A stretch of DNA of 64,000 nt from NCBI GenBank assembly GCA_000469685.2, contig LS997563.1, forward strand, positions 8,666,350 through 8,730,349. The letters run 5' to 3'. Positions 1-11,034 of the stretch are shown in pieces; the first letter of the stretch is position 1, and the number at the start of each line of letters is the position of its first letter. Below the pieces are notes generated by a model, which saw only the letters and a list, made by a program, of their open reading frames with translations, did no database searches and was not told the origin of the DNA. Both the position numbers and the translations under genes were made by a program. This DNA comes from Haemonchus contortus (lineage: Eukaryota; Nematoda; Chromadorea; Rhabditida; Trichostrongylidae).

Positions 1-73
1 GTTACTAAACGGGTCCTTGGAATGCAGTTTTCGAGCATTTGGATTTCTCCTCCTCTTTGTTTATATTGATCAG

Positions 74-371
74 GGCGGAGGTGGTGTGGTGGCAAATGCA
101 CACTTCCCATACGCATGGTCTCAGGTTCGAGTCCCGGATCGATTCTAACCTGGCCAAGCCTTCCATCTCCTGGAGTCGACTAATTGGTACCAGACTCGTC
201 TGGGAACATAGAACCACCGGCTTTCACATCGGCTGGCCACCACAACCCATTGTATAGGCTACATATGCATTCGACACACCCTACGATTCCAAATGTAAGT
301 GGAATGCAGGGCCCACCCCATGTACGGAATTATTAACGTCGGAATCCTTCGTCATTTATTCTTCATTTATC
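74..371 (+). repeat. tRNA-derived SINE, copy 1 (near full length)
   Basis: The copy begins with a tRNA-like head: GGCGGAGGTGGTGTGGTGGC, resembling an A-box region, followed at 124-134 by GGTTCGAGTCC, a perfect RNA polymerase III B box. A roughly 200-base body follows, containing GGTACCAGACTCGTCTGGGA, a GGCTGGCCACCACAA block and a GGAATGCAGGGCCCACCCC block, and the element fades into TTCATTTATT. The same order of blocks recurs at 7622, 21045, 35400, 53561, 54705, 55906, 58793 and 59036 in this window. It encodes no protein and would depend on a LINE partner for mobility (inference). The boundaries are judged from block conservation, because I could not identify target-site duplications. Confidence 0.8.
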
Positions 372-1388
372 ATAAAAAGTTTATTAAGGTCTCTCTCGTG
401 GTCTTCTCAGTAAGCTATTGCGCTGATGAGACATACGACGACAATACTGCTGTGATAACAGAGACTGTGGAGACACATTCATGTAAGCACTTTGACAATT
501 ATTATTCATTACCGTACCTAAAAAGCGGCATGAAAATGAAAAAATCGAGGATGCAATCAGTAGACTGGTTTAGACTTCTTGCTCTTTACAATCCCACGTT
601 TTCGAATTCGAGCCCAATTTTTTCTGTCTTACAGCAAAAATGGGTTTCATAGAAGAGCTGTCCCCAGGGGTAGTTAACACACCTTACAAAACATATTGCA
701 CCTCATCAAGCACAAATGGAATTGGAAAAGTGAATTATGCTTTCTGTTCTTATCCAACGTCTTGGGACCCAGTAGTTCTGCTGTCAAGAATGGTACATCT
801 ATAATAATTCTCCAATGACTTTCCCTATGCAATAAACGATCAAGGTGCTTGGATCATTTTTATGCCTTTTAGTAGGCTTCATATCTTTTTTTTCTACGTC
901 TTGCTCCATTTCCTCTGATAGACAAAATCAAGCGCTTGAAAACTCACTCTACTCAATGAGTATCGGCATTGAAGCCCAATACTTGTGGTCTTGATGTTTT
1001 CTGGTGATGCACTGCCCCTGAACCTGCTCTAAAATCATTGGTGCGGTAAAAATTGTTGTAGAACTGTACAGTATTTTCTAAGGGGTCCAGCACTGTCTAG
1101 GCAAATTTATTTTCTCAAAGATGTCAGAGCTGACCACGTGCTCTGTTTGCTGACTTTGTTCCAGTACAGTAGCCCTGAGAGATCATTTTGCCACGTTTGC
1201 TTCATTCAGAGATGGAAATACCCCGTTTTTGCTTCATTCAGAGATGGAAATACCCCGTTTACTGAAATGAAATTGATTTCTTAAAAAGTTTGCATTTCAG
1301 GCAAAACGAATGAAGTTTGGATGGAATGTGGTACGTGCGAGAACAAATGTGGAGAACCACGCGTGGTAGGTATTTTAAACTGTTATCT
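372..1388. other. Non-coding stretch, no gene seen
   Basis: Open frames here are short, have no recognisable motif and no splice pattern. The only structure I see is the exact 32-base tandem duplication at 1197-1260. Confidence 0.5.
1197..1260. repeat. Exact tandem duplication, 2 x 32 bases
   Basis: The unit, starting TTGCTTCATTCAGAGATGG, occurs twice back to back (1197-1228 and 1229-1260) without a mismatch. That suggests a recent slippage or repair event in otherwise unremarkable DNA. Confidence 0.9.
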
Positions 1389-2116
1389 ATTGGGTTGTAA
1401 CATAAGTTCGTAGAGTTTTTTCACAAAGATTTATTTGAAGCGAAACAAAACAATTATAATAATAAATTAACCAATAATGTATCCTCCGTTACTATTCACG
1501 ACCTCCTCCCATCTCTCGACCAATTTGTTGATCCCGATTCGCCAAAGAACTGCCGTTGTGGTGTCGAAGAAGATGTTGGGCCAGTTTTTAAGATCCTCTT
1601 CACCATCGGAGAAACATCCCTCATCTGGTTTGACAGAGAGCAGAAAGGTGATAGTCCGTAGGTGCATGATCCGGAGAGTACGGTGGCTGCTGAAGAACCT
1701 CCCATTCAAGCTCTTGGAGTGCTAATTTGACGACTTGGGCAATATGGGGCCTGGTGTTGTCGTGGAGCAAGATGACTTAACCACGTCTGCAAGGTCTTTT
1801 CGACCGAATAGCCTCATTGACACTGTTCAGCCGAGCAATGTAAACCTCCTTGTTGACAGTGGCGTTTCGTTCGAGCAGTTTCCCAGTGCACCATGCCTAC
1901 CCAGTCCCACCAAACGCAGATCATGACCTTTTTTTGGGTGAAGATCTTGTTTGACTCTCGGCTTCGGCGCCTTTCCTGTGGCCACCCACACCTTTCAGTA
2001 GACACACCTAAGACACCTCCCCCGTAGACACTGCATATGTCCCGAGCGCTTTCGGCTCCTCTTTTACCTCGACGAAAGCAAAGAAAAGCGGATGTCAAAA
2101 ATGCTAATTTTTCCAT
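1389..2116 (-). mobile_element. Internally deleted mariner transposon with dead transposase
   Basis: Read on the minus strand, the segment encodes pieces of a mariner (DD34D) transposase in several frames. Near 2050-2110 is an N-terminal helix-turn-helix-like piece with ESARDICSVYGGGV. At about 1880-1930 is the first catalytic block, VMICVWWDWVGMVHWE. At about 1735-1770 is the second block, ILLHDNTRPHIAQ, and at about 1650-1685 the third, YSPDHAPTDYH. The C-terminal signature WEEVVNSNGGYI lies at 1475-1515. The HTH piece joins the catalytic piece after far too few residues, so the middle of the N-terminal half is deleted, and at least two frameshifts follow. A mariner-like end, TTGGGTTGTAACATAAGTTC, starts at 1390 next to a TA. 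I could not find its inverted partner on the other side. It is a fossil, not an active element. Confidence 0.85.
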
Positions 2117-4080
2117 CCTAGATATTTCATTTCTGAACCCGAAAAGCGTCAGTATATGAATATGAAAAGTTATAAAAAGTTTGCCAAGCGGTGTTGGACT
2201 CTATCCAACTACCGCGCACGGCGACGTCTCCTAGCTAGTTGTCCTGGGCGCCATGTCTTGACCCGTTGTCTTAGTCAGTTGTCTCGCCGTGCGGCGGTTG
2301 TTGCAGAACTATAAATGATGAGGCAGGACAGTTAGAATATCATTGATGCGTCTGGATATAAAGAAAATGTAGATGTGCACACTGCAATTTCTGAAGGCTG
2401 CCATGATCTTATTCCTAACATTTCAGCCGTGTCCACGAATGTGCCAGCCTGCTCGATGTCAATGTTTAACACATAAAGGATTTCGGCGGAACAAGAACGG
2501 AGACTGTGTTAAATGCGACTAGTCAATACCCGGTCTAAATTATGATCATTTAGGTTACCCATTTTCTGACAATCGACTGCATAGGCCATTTTGAACTACT
2601 CGTTATCGTGAAAAGGTTTCATCTGAATTTGTGCGTCATTAGGTCCATTGCACTATTTAAATGGCTGGCTTCTAAGTAAATAGGACTTTTCTTTAACGTC
2701 TCTTCCATTATTTCTTTTTGTAAAAGAATTTTTTTAATTTGTGGTGAATACATGTCGGCGCTTACATATGTACGTCCTCATATCACTTTGCGAGATTAGA
2801 GCCTACGACGAAATGCTTGTTATGCTAGAAGGGCGTATGCCTCCCATCTCTGACCCCTTTTTCAAAACATCTTGCAGTAAGGTACATTCCGTAGCTAGAG
2901 AATCGCGGAATCTTGAAAAAGCTAAGAGCAGGTTCCAGCCTCAATTCATTCATCAGACTTGTTTCATTGGTAGTCTCCCAATTGGTGGCGTTATTAGAAA
3001 CCAGTTCTCGCACTAATTTTCATAACGAGTTTTGCCTTTCGGGAGAAAAAAAAACATTACGAAGTTCTATCACAAACCTCTCAGACATAATAAACCGCAC
3101 AACTTGGCAGGGAGCTAGACACTGAGGATCCGAAGGGTAACGGAACTTCTACCCTATCGCGGCATTCTCCCTTGCGGCATGCGGCAAATGTCACTGCAAT
3201 TACCGTACTCACCCCGCCTCCCGCCAATCGATAGGACGCGATAATTTTCCTTGACTGGCTTGCTTTTTCATTGGATTTTATCGTTTTTTCTTCTGTTTCT
3301 TTTTAGTTTTCATGTTTATTGAACTTGATGAATTAAAATGACTCCTCCTATATAAACGACGAACAAGGCCGCACTGGAATTGAAAAGAGCGGCCAGCCAA
3401 TTCAAATATTAAAGGACTCCCTACCTCACAAATTGCGCGCTCCAATCTTCTATCGCAATCCTGCGATAGGCGGCAGGTGCGGCGTGTGCGACGCCGTGTT
3501 AGGGGAGAAGTTCCCGGACCCGGATCCGAAAAATACTGGATGGACTTGAAAACTTCAACGCATATCGAGAAAAGGATGAAGTAAGTGGTGAGATGGCGCT
3601 GTTAAACTGAGTTCATAGAAAAGTAATACCTTCAAGAGGCCATGAAAACAAATATGCTGCTGGTCGACCTTAAAAAGCAAAGATGCCCTCAAAAAGCTAA
3701 AGGCAAAATAGAATTGAAATTAAATAAAAAAATAGAAATCAACTGAAAATGCTGATACAACAGTTGATCGGTGACAAAAGAAACGGAGAATCTGCAAAAC
3801 TACTGAATATAAATAAATATAACCTTCCGTATTATACCGTGGTAAGAGGATGTTATGATGGGAAAAGGCTGTTTGGAGGGACGTATGTATGTTACTTATG
3901 AGTGTTCATCAGCCGATTTCTTTTGCAATGAATGTGCTCCAAATTAAATGTTATCAGCTTCTGCGTTGCTGTTGAAGGCTTCCTTTTTGATGCAATCTAC
4001 CTTACAGCGATGCGAGGATCAGGCCCGATTTTGAGCTCTTAATCAGCATATTGAAGGTCGCTTTCCAACCCGACTAGGCT
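2117..4080. other. Non-coding stretch, nothing recognised
   Basis: Short overlapping frames on both strands have no domain, motif or splice pattern. The unidentified right end of the mariner copy may lie in its first part, and an eroded 5' part of the LINE in its last part. Confidence 0.4.
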
Positions 4081-5590
4081 TCTTGGGAGCCATCAGTTCG
4101 TACCGTAAAATCAGGAGTACCGCAAGGTGGGGTACTTTCACCGGTTTTGTTTACCATATTTACTTCAGACTTTCCTTGGTTTCTTAAGGATCTTGACGTT
4201 GTTTGCAACCTTTATGCAGATGACATAAAAGTCTATAAAGAGGTCTTCGGAGTTGGGTCTGGCATAAATCTCCAAAAAGCAATTGATAAAGTAGCTGAAT
4301 GGTCTGAAATGAATCATATCCCACTTTCCATTGAGAAAACACAAATGCTGTGCCTGGGCAAACATGCCCGCAATCCTTCATATCGTTTGGGCGGCTCGAC
4401 ACTTAAAGTGGTATCAGAAGTCCGTGACCTGGGATTTCATTATGATACGACTCTTAACTTTTCTAATCATTATAAAGTATTAGTTTCAAAAGCCCTCCGT
4501 CGGAGTTTCAATGTTTTCAAGGTGCTTCGCACTAATGACTCTAAAACTCTGCTAAGGGCTTTCAAGGTCTACGTCCGTCCCATTTTGGGATGTGGATCTA
4601 CTGTTTTCACACCCTATAAGAAAAAAGATGTCTATGCTTTGGAAGAAATTCAAAATAGTTTCACTCGTAAACTTATGATGCGAAGTCACCGTTTAAATTA
4701 TAATGTAACCAGTTGGGCTACGCACACTAACGCGTGCACCATGCCATGCCCACTACTGCTTGATTACGATTTGTTAGAGGACCAATATAAACCTTGTCGG
4801 TCCCTTTTTCATAACCGTTTCCCCATTAGGTTTCCCCATGTGGAACGATCCGCTTTAAGGGTATTGATCTCTTGGCACTAATAGGTGATCGTGGAACTGT
4901 TTCCATTTTACCCTCCTCTAGTTCCTAGGGCTTTGATAGTTTTGGTTGTGGGGGCGTGTTGTGATTTACAGTCTGTAACTTCATAAATAGATTGGATGTT
5001 AATCAACAGCCCAATATAAGGAGCATCGGTCGACTTTCTTTTTCATAACTGTTTTCTCACCGCGCACTTGTGATCTCCGCGCTCTTGATCGTGCCTACGT
5101 GACTTTTGCGAGGACACACAAACGGACACACAAAGTTAGCGCTTTATATATATAGAGGATACCTAGTGGAAGCGAGCGTAATAAGATACTTGGTCTAAAG
5201 TCTCTCGAATGGAGAAGAAAGAAATTCGATATGCTTATGGCATATAAAATTTTAAATGGCATAACCACCGTGGATATTTCTAAGTTTTTCACAATCGTGC
5301 CTTCTAACACGCAAGGCTCCTCCGCTAAGATTTTAACCACGCCAGCAAGAACTCAAATTAAAGCACAGTTTTTCAGTAACAGAGTCAGATCTAGCTTCAA
5401 TTCGCTCTTACGTCGTAATCTTATCCCTCTAAATTATTGTACTTTCATAAAATCCATTGACAAGTTGATTTCACTTAGTTGAGTTTATCATGAGATCTTA
5501 TTGTTTGTTTTATTTCCTTTTCCATGGTCATGTCGTTTTCCTCATTTCACATGTTTACAACATGTCCGTTAAATAAATAAATAAATAAGA
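4081..5590 (+). mobile_element. 5'-truncated CR1-like non-LTR retrotransposon (LINE), degenerate
   Basis: The reverse transcriptase reads from 4081 in frame through SGVPQGGVLSPVLF (4111-4152), the classic RT fingers/palm motif of LINEs, to YADD with the catalytic aspartates at about 4216-4227. It continues through the thumb region to a stop at 4881. After a broken stretch, the conserved C-terminal part resumes in another frame at about 5173 (RNKILGLKSLEWRRKKFDM, then AYKILNG) and runs to a stop at 5482. The element ends in TAAATAAATAAATAA (5573-5588), the short microsatellite tail typical of CR1-type LINEs. There is no endonuclease and no ORF1, and stop codons and frame changes are present, so the copy cannot move itself. 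Confidence 0.85.
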
Positions 5591-7621
5591 AAGAAAACTC
5601 AGAAACTCAGACTAAGACCAAAAGTCCCTTCGCAATCGGGAGCCTATAGTGAGGTGAGCCTTTCACTGTGTCTAAGGGTTCACTGTCACCGTATTGAAAA
5701 ATGTCGAAAGGACTGCTGAGAGGAGAACTCTGAGTTTGACAGACCTTCCGTCTTACACGCAGACCACCTTGCTAAAGGAGTACTGTATAGAGTTCTAAAG
5801 TAATGAGCCTAATTTTTCGCAGATATTTTCCGAACCCATTTTTTATTTTCCTAATATCGATCATTATGAGGTGGAACTCCTGCGTGGTGCATGCGATGAT
5901 GATATTTTTCCAAAACATTCATTAATCATCTTTTCGAGCTCGATGAGATGGGTTTAGATAAAGTGAGAACAAACAAATTCAATATCTGCCCGGCTCATAA
6001 TAGAAAACAAAAAAAGACGAGCGAAGCAGCGTTGTATGTATGCACTATCCTAACTTTTTGGGTGGGTACTGTATGTGTACTTTAAGTGAGCAACCCTTTA
6101 ATTAGCAACTTCTCAAAACAACCTACTGCTTGGCTTTTTTTGCATAGCGAAGTACAACCATAAGATTGTGAGGAACGTGCAACTTCAAAAGAGACAAAGC
6201 ATCTTTTTATGTATGGAGAAGGACAGACATAAGGTTATACGACAAGGGCAATTCTTATTCGTCTCGGTTAAATAAGGAGATGCAGACATCGTCTGAGAGA
6301 GTTATCATACAACTAATCGTTCTCTTTTGCCTTCTTCAGCTTTGTCGTCTTCATAGCTCAAACTCGCTTTAGGTGCAGATGTAGGAATCTTAAACTTTCG
6401 CCCGGCAATACTCAGATTACTGCAAACCTGTTCACGTGAGTAACCATTGCCGATATATAGACAGAACTGGAAAACAGTCAATCATTTGCTCAAATACATG
6501 CCGAAGTTCCGTCTATGGCGCGTTCTAGAAGGGCTTCATTCGTGTCTTTTCCCTCTGCTGTTGGTTCCCTTTTACAGGATGACCATATGAAGAACTCTTC
6601 AACTTCAGCAAAGGTTAACCACTTTCAGTTAATTCCTTAATTAAAGGAATCTGAACAAGGGAGCATAAAGGCACAGTCCACGATAATTTTGAGATACCCC
6701 TTTTTATTCGAAGTTCGAAAAACGGAAATATAGGTTGGAAATAGTCCATCTGTATTGAAGAAAGCAAAAGAGTTCGCCGACATCGAGAAAACTATGACTC
6801 CCTAAAGTAGGGAAAGTTGAGGTTGGACGAGGTGACCATGTCGGAAATAACATGAAAGGAATATTCGGACGAGATTTTAGTTATTCAATTGCGCAAAGAG
6901 CTGACAACATCAAGCCAGAACTGTACAAAATGTCTTTCGCTGTCGCTGTGGGGCATGACAAGTTGGTTGAACTTCTTACATGGGTTCCCTTGTGATCGGT
7001 GCAGCCTCTACAATGCCGGTAAAACTCGTCCGACAAAACACACGGTATCATCTTTGAGCCTTTATAACGATCTAACCAAGCCGTTTTCCTACACAATAGC
7101 ACCGGGTATGGTATGCGAGGGGCTTTGATTCGTCCTATGAGGAAATCTCAGAAAACATTTTAATTGTGAAGCGTGCCTTCAAAATCGTGCACATGTGGCT
7201 ACGTGTGTGCCTCAACGTTTCAATTTTTTTCTTTGATGTTCATTATGACAAATACATCCTTCCCCATTTCATCTGAAGTGGCATATATACTACCGCATAG
7301 AGGTTCAGTGCTTTGTCCCACAGGACGCTTTAAAAGTTATGGTGGGGAAGGTAAAACGGGAGAAATTAATATCCACCGTATGGCGCTGTGGGAGATCTCA
7401 CGTTACCAGGAGCATGTGACTCACCATGAGTGACGGCAAATCCGATTCATGTATCTTTAAAGAGCAACTAGTAACGGCTCCCTGAACTTTTGGATTTATT
7501 AGTAGGAGACAGGGTTTTCAGTCTGTCTATGACTTTCTTAGCAAGCATGATGGCTCTCTGAACACCTGAATATTTTATTCCTCCAAGAACTGCAATAAAT
7601 TACTGAAATTTGTTGCAGTAA
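5591..7621. other. Non-coding stretch, nothing recognised
   Basis: No frame here has a conserved motif or a consistent exon chain. The overlapping frames at 6880-7130 on both strands contain scattered Cys/His residues, but not in zinc-knuckle spacing. Confidence 0.4.
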
Positions 7622-7941
7622 AGGACAAAGGATGAAGTCCTTAGGCGGCTGCGGGGCGCATCCCGCCTGAAGGATGCGCCCCGCATTCGCTTTTCATTCA
7701 GAATCTTAGTGGAGCACTGAATGCATTTGTGGCCTATACGATACTTGCGGTGCCCCCCTCCCCTCTCCCCCCCCCCTACCCCCCACAATGTACGAGTAAC
7801 TACTGCTTTTATCTTCCCAGACGAGTCTGTTACCAACTAACCGGAGGGATGGGATGCTTCGTTGGCCTAGGCGAAGATCGGCCCGGGATTCCAACCAGTG
7901 TGTGGTAGTGCGTCACTTGCCACTACATCACCTCCGCCCCA
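7622..7941 (-). repeat. SINE, copy 2 (near full length)
   Basis: Minus-strand copy of the family at 74-371. The tRNA-like head GGCGGAGGTGATGTAGTGGC is the reverse complement of the sequence ending near 7938, and the body ends at the CCTTTGTCC tail near 7622. Two things set it apart: a long C-rich tract (7752-7786) inside the body, and a 3' tail with a local inverted duplication that makes a perfect palindrome (7650-7685). Confidence 0.8.
7650..7685. repeat. Perfect 14-bp inverted repeat in SINE tail
   Basis: TGCGGGGCGCATCC (7650-7663) and GGATGCGCCCCGCA (7672-7685) are exact reverse complements around an 8-base loop. Other copies have GCGGGGCGCATCC only once, followed by unrelated sequence. 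The second arm therefore looks like an inverted copy made after insertion. Confidence 0.9.
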
Positions 7942-9249
7942 TGATTATGTGGTGGACAGAAAATTTTCCCAAAAATTAGTATAGAAATGGGTGAAGGTGA
8001 CGCAATAGCTGGGCGCACCCCCTCCTACCCAAATATAACCCCGGGTTCGGATTCCTTCCCACTCCTAGTTCAACCCACAAAGCGTCCGATTCCATGGGCT
8101 TAATCTCTGAAAGACGGATTTGCTACTAATACCTCCAACCTAATCCTCTCGACATTCAATTAGTACGAAGGAATGTTTTTGTGTTAGACACCAGAGAAAG
8201 AAAGGCCACAGCCTTTATGAGACACGCAGACACCACTCAGCTGGTATCGATCGACAACTACCCTTTGCCGTGGCGACCCTTGGTGGGTGGGCGAATTCGC
8301 GGGGCCATTTTGTTACCAGTTGTTTTCGTTGTCTGTTTTTTTTCATTTTTTCGTTATTTCCTTCAAAATCGTATAGTTATGAGTGACTATAATGCAGTGT
8401 GGGTGTTCGAAAACCATATGGCCAATTTCCTTTTGAGTCTGTTTCATATTCCGTTAGCATGATTTTCGAAATCCTATCCTGAAAGTGGAGACATTAGAAC
8501 CCTAATTCAGTATTTGATCTGAACTGTTTTTTCTAAGTTTCTCTTCACTTCCATACATTTTCTAAGCCTTATTAGTCAGATTGTATTCAGCTTCACATTT
8601 CCAGTGGATTCCTATCATAGCTGAAGTCATAGCAACTTTTTTTTGCTCGAATAATTGTGACTTTGCGTTTTATAACGACTTTTTCACTTATTTTTGAAGA
8701 GATTTTTCTTAATCCCATGCTTCTTAAGGAAAAGCCCAAAAAACCGATCCAAAAACACTTATTTTTGATTGAAGTGAGGATGAGCTTTTAAGCAGGATAC
8801 GGATAAGATTAGAAGTAACCGTTCATGTAGGCGTAACTATATAGCGTTCATAACTATTCCAATCGGCTCATATTTCTAAATCTATGGTTTCAGTAAGTCG
8901 ATCCCTCGAGCGATACGTCATTCTGATGTTATCCGAACAGTGTTGTAAGCCGTGTTCTTCTCCACCTACATAGTATCAGCTCAGCCGACTCACCGCTTTT
9001 TACGGAGTGTTAGGGCATCACTAGAGCTGAGCACAAATTAGATAGCCACATCACGCACGAAAAGAGGAAGCCGTACGATTATCGAAAAGACAAAGCCTCT
9101 ACAAATAGTCGAGTCTTTGAGCAAAAAATAAATGGAAATGAAGCCTTATGTGTAGGTAATATGAGCCATATAACTAAAACAAGGGAAACCCACCATTGGC
9201 CTAAATTGGGCATCGAATTCCGTCGTTTTTTCCTTTCTCTGATCTCCTT
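7942..9249. other. Non-coding stretch, nothing recognised
   Basis: AT-rich DNA with no coherent coding frame or repeat that I could identify. Confidence 0.4.
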
Positions 9250-9619
9250 GGCGAATCTGACCAATGTTCCAGGGACTAGAGAACACTGCTGTTCCCTCAT
9301 TCTACTCGCAGAACCTGGTTCAGGAATATAGAATTTGGGTTAAAAGAAACTTTTTAATTGCTTGTTCTATACGGGGCAGCAGTTTATATGGTTTTAATAT
9401 TTGTCCAACCCACCGGTGAATCAAATGAGGCATTTAATTTCGACATTTTTCATTTCATACGTTCAACACGGCTATTTTGGCCGAGTTTTCCGGGGAGTAG
9501 ATAACATTGTTGTTCCTCTCCTTTTACTCGCAGAACCTGGTTCAGGAAGGTACAACTTGCGTCAACAGGATTAATTGCTTCATCTATAAGTGTGCAGTTT
9601 CTATGGTTAATATTTGTCC
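9250..9619. repeat. Diverged tandem duplication (two copies of about 150 bases)
   Basis: Copy one (about 9250-9406) and copy two (about 9479-9619) share the order of several blocks: ACTCGCAGAACCTGGTTCAG, a TTAATTGCTT block, a GCAGTTT-TATGGTT block and a final AATATTTGTCC. They differ by many substitutions and small indels. No coding potential is evident in either. Confidence 0.75.
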
Positions 9620-11034
9620 TTTTGATTTTCAAAGGTGTAGGAAAGGATCATCCTATATCAGATGACCTTGTTTTCTGATTTTCATTCTCTAGCATCACAG
9701 TAACACTATTCAAGTGTTGGAAAATAATGCACACACTTCATTTAGGGTCACTAGTTGATATTTCAAGAACAACATTCTCGAGATATTTGTTATTTGTTAT
9801 TATTTGGGAAATATTTGTTCTCGAAAGCTTGATTGGAATATGAGAAGAGTGTTTTATAAGCTTGGCTAAGCTGAGCTTGATTATGTAGAGTGTCATTCTG
9901 ACGCATTGGGAGGTCTTACTTTTTTTTGGGAGACTTAGCTCGTTTAAATGTCATGTCATTTCAGGCAAATGACTATTTATTGCGTGAGATGCCTGTAACG
10001 AGTTGGCAAGTGCAAGAAAAGTGCACCCTATCTTGTGTTTCAGGAGCGGGGAAAGAAATTTAACGTTTTCATTCATGAACATAATTGAGCTTGATACTAA
10101 TTTTCTCATCTAGTTTACGAACCTTTTTCCCTTTCACTTTCATTCCATGCTCGCTTTCGATGTGAGCAGCTCTTGAGGGCTTAATCCGAAGCGAAGGGTG
10201 AGATTATAGGAATCTTATCTCTCAATAAACTTTGAGTTAACAAGAGTGGGGGAAAAGCTCGGATGAATCTCGTCCTAGCGCTCAATAGTTCTGTTGTTTG
10301 AAGAGGGATTCATTAACAAAGGAAAGTGGCTCACCTACACGCATTACTTTTGCGCATAGTTGTGGGTACTGCTCATCAGAACATACATTCTCTAATGTTG
10401 GTGTTGAAAAAGGTTATCAATCATTCAGAAAACTTCAAATGGGACAGAAGTTAGAAAAATGTTGGAAATGTGTTGCTGCGTATCTTATCACATATGGGTG
10501 TAGGTAATGGTGATGGGTTCCTTTTTATGCGTTTTTAAAACTCCCCTCCTGAGTGTATTTATAATAATAACTTAAGTAATCAAGCGATCCGGCTACAAGC
10601 ATAGTTTTTAAATCTGTTACGATAGGCGAAAGAGTTTTTGTGCCTCAATCCCTCCGACCCTGATAATATCAGTCCATATCTTTTGAGAGTCACCTAATTG
10701 CATTTAGATCTTTCATGTTGTTCAGCCTTCCTATTCGGAACAGGAATAATACATCAGCGTTCGGTAGTAGTTGTTACTATCCCTTTTCTAAGACTTCATA
10801 CTGCTCTTGTTGTTGTTTCCATAAGGTTCCATTGTCATATTTACGCTCAGTTAATGTGGTGAATGTCTACGTAAATGATGTCTCGTTCTCTTTGTTGGCA
10901 ACTACTGAGCATAATCCTACGACGCTTTTTCAGAAATTCTTGCTGCTATGCGTATAGACTGACTAATGCGTGGATATAACCTGATCCTATTCAATCTACT
11001 AGTTTTCCTATTCGAATATGTATTATGCTTTCAT
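9620..11034. other. Mostly non-coding; one possible stray exon at 10298-10507
   Basis: The frame at 10298-10507 (+) ends at a GTGTAG|GTAATG donor-like site and holds CGYC and CWKC pairs. It has no clear acceptor and I do not recognise the protein. It could be an upstream exon of the following gene. The rest shows nothing. Confidence 0.3.

Noticed and set aside
6880..7130. Cys/His-containing frames on both strands as a retrotransposon zinc knuckle
   Set aside because: Spacing does not fit CCHC and no neighbouring gag, protease or RT is present.
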